A stretch of 6,942 bases of DNA from Desulfobulbus sp. (GCA_011051825.1 DRKH01000553.1:1-6942), one strand, 5' to 3'; numbered from the stretch's first letter, positions 1 to 6,495 are shown. Numbers and translations: made by a program. Notes: a model not told the origin generated them from the letters alone.

Positions 1-138
1 AGTGTCTGATATCAGCCGCTCCGGCGGGCCGATTTCTACAGCGTTATCCAGCTCTTTTCCCGAGGAAACAGGATTTTATATTTTGGTAATGGTATTCCTG
101 TCTGCTATAGTTAACCTACGTGAAAAATTCCTGTTTTC
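1..138. other. Intergenic DNA left of the mobile element, no supported gene
   Basis: I see no convincing gene here. A plus-strand frame opens with GTG at 2 and stays open to 235, but it runs into the mobile element, has no ribosome binding site and encodes no recognisable motif. A minus-strand frame is open from about position 75 to the left edge and reads like ordinary protein (…GKELDNAVEIGPPERLISD…), but it is too short and has no clear start, so a neighbouring gene reaching into the window cannot be excluded. The only signal I can name is the candidate promoter at 83-111. Confidence 0.5.
83..111 (+). promoter_or_regulatory. Candidate sigma70 promoter for the hybrid kinase gene
   Basis: TTGGTA at 83-88 (4 of 6 matches to TTGACA) is followed after exactly 17 bases by TATAGT at 106-111 (5 of 6 matches to TATAAT). 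Transcription would begin near 118. Without the inserted element, the leader to the kinase ATG would be about 38 bases, a normal length. With the element it is about 230 bases and strongly structured. This is a consensus match only. Confidence 0.45.
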
Positions 139-146
139 GATAATTG
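139..146. repeat. Left copy of 8-bp target-site duplication
   Basis: GATAATTG abuts the first base of the GTAAC inverted end at 147 and is repeated exactly at 333-340, right after the closing GTTAC. An exact 8-bp direct repeat placed precisely at both outer ends of an inverted-repeat element is the classic footprint of transposition. Confidence 0.85.
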
Positions 147-215
147 GTAACTATTCAGGTAAGGGCAGAGAACTAGCCCTACCACCACCTGTAACTGTTC
201 AGGAGTGCTCCATAT

Positions 216-273
216 CTGTGCAGTCAGGCCTGTGAACTAGTGATTCCTATGTGAATCAGGCCTGACCGTGCAG
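216..273. repeat. Central imperfect palindrome inside the mobile element
   Basis: The 17-base arms at 216-232 and 257-273 are inverted copies matching at 14 positions, with the shared core CAGGCCTG in each arm. Between them, GATTC at 242-246 and GAATC at 253-257 form a second small stem. If transcribed from the upstream promoter, this would fold into a long hairpin in the kinase leader. All three arm mismatches lie in the left arm relative to the corresponding part of the right-hand copy at 6670-6752. Confidence 0.6.
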
Positions 274-285
274 AGAGGTAGATAA

Positions 286-311
286 GCGCAGACTTCGAGC
301 GCAGACTCCGT
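286..311 (+). repeat. Tandem 13-mer in the right arm of the element
   Basis: GCGCAGACTTCGA at 286-298 is followed at once by GCGCAGACTCCGT at 299-311, matching at 11 of 13 positions. The same pair occurs in inverted orientation in the copy at the right edge of the window. It could be a subterminal transposase binding site, but this is a guess from its position near the end of the element. Confidence 0.5.
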
Positions 312-332
312 GGGGTGCTCCTGAACAGTTAC

Positions 333-340
333 GATAATTG
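333..340. repeat. Right copy of 8-bp target-site duplication
   Basis: GATAATTG directly follows the closing GTTAC of the element and repeats 139-146 exactly. It ends 9 bases before the kinase ATG, so the insertion point is immediately upstream of the coding region. It also supplies the in-frame TAA (335-337) that closes the kinase frame upstream. Confidence 0.85.
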
Positions 341-349
341 TTGATCTTT

Positions 350-3199
350 ATGAAACGTACCACTTTTTTCAATGCAGTTTTGGTTTTTGTCACTGCGACC
401 GTCCTGCTGGGCCTGTTTTACCTGCCCTACTGGTCCGTGCGTAAGAAAACTATTGCTGCCTTTAATAATGAACAGATGATTCTTGCTGATCAGGCGATCA
501 AGGGAATCGAGCTGTTCTTTGATACCTATGCCAAGGCATTGCGTTATTTCGCCGGTCAGTCGGCAATTATTCGTCTTGATGACAGCGGTCGTTTATTGAT
601 GGATGATTTTCTCTCCATCCATGCCACTGAACTCTCGGCGATCACCAGGGTTGATGCCGCCGGCAGGATACTGTATACCACCCCGCCCGTGGAGGGAACC
701 CTTGGCAGCGATGTCTCCGGCCAGGAGCATAACCGGTTGGTTATGAAGACCCACCGGCCGATTATCAGTGATGTGTTTAAAACCGTCCAGGGGTACGACT
801 CCATCGCCTTTGCCTACCCGGTTTTTGAAGATGAAAAATATGTGGGCAGTATTAATTTTCTTATTCCTTTTGCGTATATCGCCGCCAAGTATTTAGAGCC
901 GATTCGGGTGGCCGACCGGGGCTTTACCATGATGATCAGTCGGAATGGCGTGGGGTTATATTGCCCCATGAAGAAACATGTGGGCCACAAGGTCACGGAG
1001 TGTTTTGCCGACGAACCTGAAATGTTGCAGTTAAGCAGAAAGATGATGAGCCGCAAACAGGGAAGTATGACGATCAAAACCGTACTTCCCATAGATGGCG
1101 ACAAACTGCCGGTGTCCCGCTATGCCGTCTATTCACCGGTCAGCTTACCGGGCGACAACTATTGGTCGATAGCCGTTGTCAGCCCGGAAAATGATGTGCT
1201 GGCAGCCATGCGCGGATTTCGCAATCAGTGGTTCATGGTGACGGCCGTGGCTATCTGTGCGGTTCTGCTTCTCAGCTACCTGTTGACCAGGACCCTGGCC
1301 AGGAACCGGGAGGAGAAAAATCGACGTGCGGTTGAGGAGCAGCTGGTTCGCCTGCTGGATTTTACCCCCATGGGAATCATCGTCTACAGCAAAGATAAAG
1401 GCAAGGTCGCCTATATCAACAAGAAGGGCCTTGAGATCCTTGGTGAAGTTGAAGAGGATGTTTTAGGGGTATCGGTGTTTGATTTTGTCCATGCCGATTC
1501 TCGAGAGTTTGTTGCCACCCGGCTGACCGGCCTGGCTGAAGGAGAAAGCAATGAGGCCGCAACCATTAAACTGATTACCCCCGGCGGGGCGGTCAAGGAT
1601 GTGGAGATCAGTTCCGCCCTCTTTCTCTTCAGCGGCCGGGCCAGCTTTATTTCCGTTTTTCGTGATGTAACCGAGGAGCTGAAGCAGGTGGCCACCCAGA
1701 GGCGGTTGGCGACGGCCATTGAACAGGCCAATGAGTCGGTGGTCATCACTGATCAGACCGGAGTGATCGAATATGTCAATCCCGCCTTTACCGAGACCAC
1801 GGGTTATAGCAGGGAAGAGGTCCTGGGACGACAGCCCAGTCTGCTCAGGAGCGGCAAACAGGATAAACGGTTTTATCGGAAGCTCTGGGAAACCATCACC
1901 CACGGGAGAGTCTGGCAGGGACGGATTGTCAACCGGCGAAAGAGTGGTGAACTGTTCACGGAAATGGCGACCATTTCGCCTGTCCGCGACCTCAACGGTA
2001 AAATTACCCATTACGTGGCGGTCAAGCGCGATGTCAGTCATGAAGTAGAGCTTGAAAAGAAACTGCGTCAGGCCCAGAAGATGGAAGCCATCGGCACCCT
2101 GGCCGGCGGTATTGCCCACGATTTTAACAATATTCTTGGGGCGATACTCGGTTTTGCGGACATGGCCCTCCTGCAGAGCGATCCGGAATCTCCGGCTCAT
2201 GATTCGCTTATACATATCCGTAAGGGGGGCAAGCGGGCAGCCGATCTGGTCCAGCAGATACTGACATTTTCCAGGCAGTCAAGTACTGAAAAAAAGCAGA
2301 TTGCCGTGACCTCTCTTATTCAGGAGAGTTTGCAGCTGCTCAGGGCCTCACTGCCTTCGACAATCACCATCCGCCAGGATCTGCAGGCAGAAAATGCCCT
2401 GGTGATGGCCGATGCCACCCAGCTGCAGCAGATTGTTATCAATCTCTGTACCAATGCCTTCCAGGCCATGCGTGAACATGATGGCGGCACCTTGACGATC
2501 CGGCTGGAAGAACTGGGCTTCAAGGAGTGCGGAAAGGCGCTGCAGCTGCAGACCGACAAGTGTATTCGTCTGACGATTGCCGATACCGGAATCGGAATAG
2601 ATCCCGCTGTTCTGGAACGGATTTTTGATCCGTTTTTCACCACCAAGGAACCGGGCGAGGGCACCGGCATGGGTCTGAGTGTCGTCCATGGAATTATCCG
2701 TGACATCGGGGGGGAGATCAGTGTGGATTCCAAACTCGGCAGCGGAACCACCTTTACCGTGCTGCTGCCGTCAACGGAGCCGGTTGAAGAGGAGAACAAG
2801 GGAGGGAGTTCACCTCTGCCCATGGGGACGGAGCATATTCTGGTTGTGGATGATGAAGAGGATATTTTAAAGACTTCGCGGATGATGCTGGCCCACCTGG
2901 GGTATACGGTCAGTGTCAGCAAAGATCCCGCTGCCATGCTGGAACAGATACGAAACAAAACCTTTAACTGCGATCTGGTGGTTACCGATCAGACCATGCC
3001 CCATTTGACCGGCCTGGAGTTTATCCGGGAACTGCATCAGGTGAAGCCGAACCTTCCGGTTATCCTCTGCACGGGCTACTCCGACAGGGTCAATGAAGAG
3101 AGTGTAAGAAAAGTCGGCGGAGCCGGGCTGTTGATGAAACCTGCCGATCTGCGTGATCTTGCCCTTATGATTCGCGGGGCGCTGGACGGGAAAAAATAA
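350..3199 (+). CDS. Membrane-bound PAS hybrid sensor histidine kinase with C-terminal receiver
   Basis: A 949-residue inner-membrane kinase that probably senses an unknown signal in the periplasm and passes phosphate from histidine to its own receiver domain. Transmembrane segments at about 6-28 and 294-312 enclose a periplasmic region of about 265 residues that resembles a double CACHE sensor. Two PAS domains follow, at about 333-443 and 453-564; the second has the typical YVNPAFTETTGYSREEVLGR core. The HisKA domain carries GGIAHDFNNIL with phospho-acceptor H590. The ATPase domain has the N box (NLCTNAFQAM), DTGIGID, the F box (FDPFFTTK) and GEGTGMGLS. The receiver (about 828-946) keeps the acidic pair D834/D835, phospho-acceptor D880, T908 and K930, so both modules look active. 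I chose ATG 350, which puts Lys-Arg before the first membrane segment; TTG at 338 is the only earlier option. Neither has a good Shine-Dalgarno sequence, and a mobile element ends just upstream. No output regulator is adjacent, and the ligand is unknown. Confidence 0.95.
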   Translation: MKRTTFFNAVLVFVTATVLLGLFYLPYWSVRKKTIAAFNNEQMILADQAIKGIELFFDTYAKALRYFAGQSAIIRLDDSGRLLMDDFLSIHATELSAITRVDAAGRILYTTPPVEGTLGSDVSGQEHNRLVMKTHRPIISDVFKTVQGYDSIAFAYPVFEDEKYVGSINFLIPFAYIAAKYLEPIRVADRGFTMMISRNGVGLYCPMKKHVGHKVTECFADEPEMLQLSRKMMSRKQGSMTIKTVLPIDGDKLPVSRYAVYSPVSLPGDNYWSIAVVSPENDVLAAMRGFRNQWFMVTAVAICAVLLLSYLLTRTLARNREEKNRRAVEEQLVRLLDFTPMGIIVYSKDKGKVAYINKKGLEILGEVEEDVLGVSVFDFVHADSREFVATRLTGLAEGESNEAATIKLITPGGAVKDVEISSALFLFSGRASFISVFRDVTEELKQVATQRRLATAIEQANESVVITDQTGVIEYVNPAFTETTGYSREEVLGRQPSLLRSGKQDKRFYRKLWETITHGRVWQGRIVNRRKSGELFTEMATISPVRDLNGKITHYVAVKRDVSHEVELEKKLRQAQKMEAIGTLAGGIAHDFNNILGAILGFADMALLQSDPESPAHDSLIHIRKGGKRAADLVQQILTFSRQSSTEKKQIAVTSLIQESLQLLRASLPSTITIRQDLQAENALVMADATQLQQIVINLCTNAFQAMREHDGGTLTIRLEELGFKECGKALQLQTDKCIRLTIADTGIGIDPAVLERIFDPFFTTKEPGEGTGMGLSVVHGIIRDIGGEISVDSKLGSGTTFTVLLPSTEPVEEENKGGSSPLPMGTEHILVVDDEEDILKTSRMMLAHLGYTVSVSKDPAAMLEQIRNKTFNCDLVVTDQTMPHLTGLEFIRELHQVKPNLPVILCTGYSDRVNEESVRKVGGAGLLMKPADLRDLALMIRGALDGKK

Positions 3200-3217
3200 G
3201 GGCACCCGGTTGTCCCT
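3190..3217 (-). terminator. Candidate intrinsic terminator of the minus-strand cluster
   Basis: Read on the minus strand, AGGGAC at 3217-3212 pairs with GTgCCCT at 3205-3199 (one bulged base, loop of six). It is followed by TTATTTTTT at 3199-3191. The hairpin lies just past the M48 gene stop at 3221, and its T tract is encoded by the last codons and stop of the convergent kinase gene. In the plus direction no T tract follows, so it should act mainly on the minus-strand transcript. The stem is short, hence moderate confidence. Confidence 0.5.
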
Positions 3218-3220
3218 GTT

Positions 3221-4540
3221 CTATCGGATGTAGCCCCAGGTCTTTAACCGGTTGTAGGCGTATCTGGCATTGTTGCCGCTCCGTACCTGCTGCAGGTAAC
3301 GGTAGTATTCCTGTGCGGCCTGATTGCGTCGCCGCATGCCTTCAAGGCAACGTCCCTTGAAAAAGGTAATCTCCGGGTTGCCGGGAAGGATTGTGTCATA
3401 GCGGTTAAACTGTGCCTGGGCCGGGCCGTATTTTTTGTCGATGAAATCAGCCATGGCTGTGACCAGATGGCCCTGGGCCTCTGCGGGATAAACCTGTATA
3501 GACTTGAGGGCCAGTCGTCGCGCCTGACCGGTGTCCTGCATCGCAATCCGGCATTTTGCCCGCATGACCAGGGCGGTGTAGTCGTCGGGGGCAGTCTGCA
3601 GGGCACGGGCAAGCAGGCTGTCCGCCTTCTGGTATTGTTTTTGAGCCAGCGCCCGGCCGGCCTGCTGGATGGCTCTGATGGCAGGTTGTATTTTTCGCAG
3701 GTTTGCGGTCTGATCCATGTACCGTTCCCGGTTCCGGGCCCCGGAGAGAAAACGGGCATAGGTGGACTGCGACTGCTGTCTTGCAAATTGCAGTCGTTCC
3801 CTGCTCATGGGATGGGTGGCAAACATCAACTCGATTGCCCCGGGCTGTTTGCGGCCGTTTTTCTGCAGAACCTCCATCAGGCCGACCATACCCTCCGGCG
3901 TATAACCCGCTCTTGTCATATATTCCATGCCCAGGCCGTCGGCCTCCCGCTCGTTGTCTCTGGAGTAATGGGCCAGCAGGGCTCCGGCACTTAAACCGCC
4001 CAGGCTCTGGACCAGGTTGGCGGCATTGCCGTATCCGGCAGCACTGGTTGCAACCGTGGCTCCGGCAACCAGAAGGTTGGCCAGCATCCCCTTGGTTGAC
4101 TGTTCAGCGGTATGACGGGCATTGACATGGCCGATCTCGTGGCCGAGCAGGGCGGCCAGTTCAGCCTCGCTCTCAAGTTCAACCAGAATGCCGCGGGTTG
4201 CGGCAATGGATCCGCCGGGAAAGGCATAGGCGTTGATGTAGGCGGCGTTGACCGCCCGGAACGAGTAGGGCATCTGCGGACGGTGGGACCGGCGGGCAAT
4301 CTCAAGGCCCACCCGGTTGATATAGCGGTTCAGCCGTTGATCCTGAACCTGGCCGTAATCGGTGGAAAACTGGTAGGGAGACTGTTTCCTGTCCAAGGCA
4401 ATCTCATCGGCCTCCGAGAGGAGGACAATCTCCTGTTTTCCGGTGACCGGATCAACTGCGCAGCCCGTCAGAAGCGCTTGCCCGACAACTGCGCCGACCC
4501 CGATACCGAGCAGCTCCAGGACTTGACGGCGATTCAGCAT
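3221..4540 (-). CDS. M48 family metalloprotease lipoprotein, BepA-like, with TPR-like tail
   Basis: A 439-residue zinc peptidase probably anchored to the inner face of the outer membrane, where related proteins such as BepA handle outer-membrane protein assembly and quality control. The start at 4540 gives a lipoprotein signal: Arg4-Arg5, a hydrophobic stretch, then LLTG-C27. Alanine follows the cysteine, which fits outer-membrane sorting. The RRQVLELLG stretch also resembles a twin-arginine signal, so export by Tat is possible. An upstream ATG at 4585 would put 15 polar residues before the signal and overlap the previous gene, so I rejected it. Zinc ligands are the HEIGH motif at 134-138 and Glu197 in NEREAD. 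His243 in ATHPMSRERL matches the regulatory histidine position of BepA. The last 150 residues are helical and repeat-like (about 286-415), consistent with TPR-type repeats. It is the last gene of the minus-strand cluster, 20 bases after the preceding stop. Confidence 0.9.
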   Translation of the reverse strand: MLNRRQVLELLGIGVGAVVGQALLTGCAVDPVTGKQEIVLLSEADEIALDRKQSPYQFSTDYGQVQDQRLNRYINRVGLEIARRSHRPQMPYSFRAVNAAYINAYAFPGGSIAATRGILVELESEAELAALLGHEIGHVNARHTAEQSTKGMLANLLVAGATVATSAAGYGNAANLVQSLGGLSAGALLAHYSRDNEREADGLGMEYMTRAGYTPEGMVGLMEVLQKNGRKQPGAIELMFATHPMSRERLQFARQQSQSTYARFLSGARNRERYMDQTANLRKIQPAIRAIQQAGRALAQKQYQKADSLLARALQTAPDDYTALVMRAKCRIAMQDTGQARRLALKSIQVYPAEAQGHLVTAMADFIDKKYGPAQAQFNRYDTILPGNPEITFFKGRCLEGMRRRNQAAQEYYRYLQQVRSGNNARYAYNRLKTWGYIR

Positions 4541-4560
4541 GGTATGCCTGTTCAGCTTGC

Positions 4561-5031
4561 TTATTGCTCTTCCTCCTTTTCCCATTGCATCGCCGTCAGC
4601 AGCTCAAAGACCGCCCGGTAGATTCGAGGTTCACCGGATGCCCGTGCCCCTGCCACATTCAAGGTTTTGATCTGATACTCGGACAACCATTTCCGCAGGG
4701 CTGCAAGTGCCCGGGACCGATCCAGCAGGGTCAGGTCCAGGTGCAGGCAGGGACGATCATGCCGGATGGTCAGGGCCTCGGTCAGGGCGGAACCTCCGCT
4801 TAAAGGGCCAAAGGAAACGATCAGGGTGCCGTCGCTCTCCAGGATGTTTTTTTCGGTTCGGTCGCGATACTTTGGAGAGTCGAGTTCTTGAAGAACGTAC
4901 GACTGCGGCAGGGGGCCGGCTTCCGTTTTTCGGCCCCGGGGCAGCCAGCCGCCATGGGGGAGCCCTAAGTGGATAGCGGCATCAAGGGCAGCCTGATCGG
5001 CCCCGGTCTGGCCTCCGGAAATTATTTTCAT
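4561..5031 (-). CDS. Putative molybdenum carrier / cpYpsA-type SLOG protein
   Basis: A 156-residue soluble protein whose opening MKIISGGQTGADQAALDAA is characteristic of the 'putative molybdenum carrier' family, also described as a circularly permuted YpsA-like branch of the SLOG nucleotide-binding superfamily. Other conserved stretches are GGWLPRGRKTEAG (27-39), YRDRTEKNILESDGTLIVSFGPLSGGS (55-81) and LNVAGARASGEPRIY (124-138). The glycine-rich loops suggest a Rossmann-like fold binding a nucleotide or cofactor. A cyanobacterial relative has been reported to bind molybdenum cofactor; whether this one does is unknown, and no molybdenum-cofactor synthesis or molybdoenzyme gene lies in the window. 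The start is fixed by family homology, not by a ribosome binding site, which is poor here. It sits 83 bases after the rubrerythrin-like gene and 20 bases before the M48 gene. Confidence 0.85.
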   Translation of the reverse strand: MKIISGGQTGADQAALDAAIHLGLPHGGWLPRGRKTEAGPLPQSYVLQELDSPKYRDRTEKNILESDGTLIVSFGPLSGGSALTEALTIRHDRPCLHLDLTLLDRSRALAALRKWLSEYQIKTLNVAGARASGEPRIYRAVFELLTAMQWEKEEEQ

Positions 5032-5043
5032 CGTCTAATCAGG

Positions 5044-5093
5044 GGGTCACGGGCCACGGGTCTTTTCGGGTCATGGGGCAGGCATGGCCGAAA
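5044..5093. repeat. Intergenic hairpin and short tandem repeat between two cluster genes
   Basis: TTTCGGGTCATG at 5064-5075 and CATGGCCGAAA at 5083-5093 form an inverted pair with a 7-base loop and a small bulge. Just beside it, GGGTCAC, GGGCCAC and GGGTCTT run in tandem at 5044-5064. No T tract follows on either strand, so I do not call it an intrinsic terminator. A processing or stabilising element inside the cluster transcript is possible. Confidence 0.4.
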
Positions 5094-5114
5094 TAGACCG
5101 GTGGGGAAACTCTA

Positions 5115-5597
5115 TCAAGGGGCAATTTCAATAAATCTTTTTTTCGGTGCCGTGCAGATCGGGCAGGAATCGGGCGGCGCATCCGGAGAGAGAAAACCGC
5201 AGAAGTCGCAGACATGGTAGCTGCGGACCTCCGGGTCGTCGATAAGCCGCTGTATCAGGTTGCGGTTCATTCGTTCTATCCCGGCGGAGTGTTTACAGCC
5301 GGTGGCCACGGTTTTGTTGTTCTGGTCCAGGGCTTCCTGGTGCAGGGCATCAAATGTCTCGATGAAGGTCGGCAGCTCCTCTTCAGCGGCTGTTTTTGCA
5401 TTTTCTCCGGTGTCGGAGATGTGTCCCCGGGCCTGGACAAGAAAACGCTGGGCCTGACGGCTGTGGGACTCGGCCAGGGCCTGGAAGAAGACAGCCAGCT
5501 CCGGCCGTTTATCTTTATCTGCCCGCAGGGCGTACATGGTGCTGCGGCTGGCCTGGCGATACAGGCGGGCGATGAGCAGGAGAATTTTTTCGTCCAT
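5115..5597 (-). CDS. Rubrerythrin-like protein with intact rubredoxin domain and altered diiron site
   Basis: A 160-residue protein with a ferritin-like helical part (about 1-122) followed by a rubredoxin-like iron site with cysteines 130, 133, 145 and 148 (CDFC…CPIC). Rubrerythrins reduce hydrogen peroxide in the cytoplasm of anaerobes, passing electrons from the rubredoxin iron to a diiron centre. By eye, the helical part has lost several diiron ligands: the first-helix Glu (YRQASRSTMY), the usual ExxH (here AESHSRQ) and probably the second Glu of the third helix. Glu64, Glu72-74, Glu80, Glu88 and Glu108 remain as possible ligands. The length is slightly below the roughly 190 residues of classical rubrerythrin. 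The gene starts 7 bases after the preceding stop, with a GAGGA ribosome binding site. It may be an inactive paralogue, an electron carrier, or a site with different chemistry. Confidence 0.8.
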   Translation of the reverse strand: MDEKILLLIARLYRQASRSTMYALRADKDKRPELAVFFQALAESHSRQAQRFLVQARGHISDTGENAKTAAEEELPTFIETFDALHQEALDQNNKTVATGCKHSAGIERMNRNLIQRLIDDPEVRSYHVCDFCGFLSPDAPPDSCPICTAPKKRFIEIAP

Positions 5598-5601
5598 GAT
5601 G

Positions 5602-5606
5602 TCCTC
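5602..5606 (-). promoter_or_regulatory. Ribosome binding site of the rubrerythrin-like gene, overlapping the upstream stop codon
   Basis: On the minus strand GAGGA ends 4 bases before the ATG at 5597 and overlaps the TGA stop (5607-5605) of the substrate-binding protein gene. This is the clearest Shine-Dalgarno sequence in the window, confirms the rubrerythrin-like start and suggests translational coupling of the two genes. Confidence 0.7.
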
Positions 5607-6495
5607 AGTTCTCGGTTGTTGGGTTTTGGCGCAGGGCCTCGGCGATTCTCCGGCCCATGGTTTCCATATTGCTAATGTAGTTTTCCGCCAGGGGGTCGAG
5701 GGGGATAAGTGATGCCCCTATGGCCTTGGCAACGGCCTGAGCCGTATTTTTAGAAAACTGCGGCTGGATAAAGATAAAACGGACCTTGTCGTGTGTTGCC
5801 TGATCAATGAGTCGCGCAAGGTAGCGGGCACCGGGTGTCTTTCCGGCCGGGGCAATAGGTTTCTGCACCAGATTGTAGGCTCGACAGAAGTAGGCATAGG
5901 CCGGGTGGAAGACATAAATAGTCTGCCCGGCAAGCGGTTGGAGAATACGATGGAGCCGATGATCAAGCTGAGCCAGCTCAGCGCGAAATTTCTTGCAGTT
6001 GGATCGGTATATATCGGCACCGGCGGGATCAAGGCGGATAAGTGCTTCACGGATGGTTATGGCCATCTGCCTGACCAGGCTTGGATCCAGCCAGATGTGC
6101 GGGTCAGGGCCGCCGGCGTCACCCGATTTTCTATGAATGAGTTTGATGCCGGTACGCAGGTCGATAATTGTCAGTTTCGGTGTGTTGTGTTGCAGTTTTG
6201 AAATTAAGCTGTTCTCAAAGGGAACGCCGATGCGGAAGTAGAGGTCGGCACCGGCAAGAGCCCTCATCTGTTTAGGGGTCGGCATGTAGGTTGCCGGACT
6301 CTGTCCCGGGAGAACCATCGGCAGAACACGGAGGTGGCTGCCGGCGATGTTTCGGACGAAATCGACCATCGGCAGGATAGAGACAAACGCCGTTATCGGC
6401 TTGTTCTGTTCAGCATCCGCACCGAATCCATGGCCTGGTACCAGGGGGAAAAGCAGAAAAACCACGGATATGATAATGAAATTTCGCATGGGCAT
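5605..6495 (-). CDS. Zinc/manganese-type ABC transporter substrate-binding protein (ZnuA/TroA family)
   Basis: A 296-residue periplasmic metal-binding protein of the cluster A-I (ZnuA/TroA) type, which normally hands a divalent metal to a membrane permease. The start at 6495 or the ATG at 6489 gives a signal peptide (MRNFIIISVVFLLFPLVPG, cleavage probably after ADA near residue 28) with no lipobox cysteine. The frame stays open to 6663, but the extra 56 residues are not family-like. Recognisable blocks are FVSILPMVDFVRNIAG, PGQSPATYMPTPKQM, YFRIGVPFE, DPHIWLDPSLV, FHPAYAYFCRAY and IPLDPLAENY. Of the four usual ligands, His133, His197 and Asp267 are present, but the first is Ala68 in SPATY where most members have SPH. 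The Glu usual in 'EPQFS' is Gln244. There is no His-rich loop. No permease or ATPase gene is in the window. It is the first gene of the minus-strand cluster. Confidence 0.88.
   Translation of the reverse strand: MPMRNFIIISVVFLLFPLVPGHGFGADAEQNKPITAFVSILPMVDFVRNIAGSHLRVLPMVLPGQSPATYMPTPKQMRALAGADLYFRIGVPFENSLISKLQHNTPKLTIIDLRTGIKLIHRKSGDAGGPDPHIWLDPSLVRQMAITIREALIRLDPAGADIYRSNCKKFRAELAQLDHRLHRILQPLAGQTIYVFHPAYAYFCRAYNLVQKPIAPAGKTPGARYLARLIDQATHDKVRFIFIQPQFSKNTAQAVAKAIGASLIPLDPLAENYISNMETMGRRIAEALRQNPTTEN

Larger units (their letters stand above)
147..332. mobile_element. 186-bp MITE-like element with GTAAC ends, probably IS66-mobilised
   Basis: This non-coding element starts GTAACTATTCAGG and ends CCTGAACAGTTAC, so 12 of the 13 outermost bases are inverted repeats, and it is bounded by the 8-bp duplication GATAATTG. 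A second copy of the left end, GTAACTGTTCAGG, begins 44 bases inside at 191. It forms a perfect 15-bp inverted pair (191-205 with 318-332) with the right end. The middle contains a large imperfect palindrome and a tandem 13-mer. It encodes no transposase. Ends beginning GTAA and 8-bp target duplications are properties of the IS66 family, so I infer a non-autonomous derivative moved by an IS66-type transposase elsewhere in the genome. Related inverted pieces lie at 6670-6752 and 6889-6942. The element boundaries are firm; the IS66 link is an inference. Confidence 0.82.

Noticed and set aside
2..235. Plus-strand open frame starting with GTG at 2
   Set aside because: It runs into the mobile element and ends inside it, has no ribosome binding site and shows no protein-family resemblance.
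139..332. CRISPR array or riboswitch at the repeats upstream of the kinase
   Set aside because: There are no regularly spaced repeat-spacer units. The inverted ends with a target duplication and the inverted copies elsewhere fit a mobile element better than a riboswitch.
1463..2215. Long minus-strand open frame opposite the kinase PAS and HisKA region
   Set aside because: It is fully antisense to well-conserved kinase domains and has no recognisable motif. High-GC third positions in the kinase gene explain it.
4541..4585. Upstream start for the M48 protease
   Set aside because: It would overlap the preceding gene and put 15 polar residues ahead of a clear lipoprotein signal beginning at 4540.
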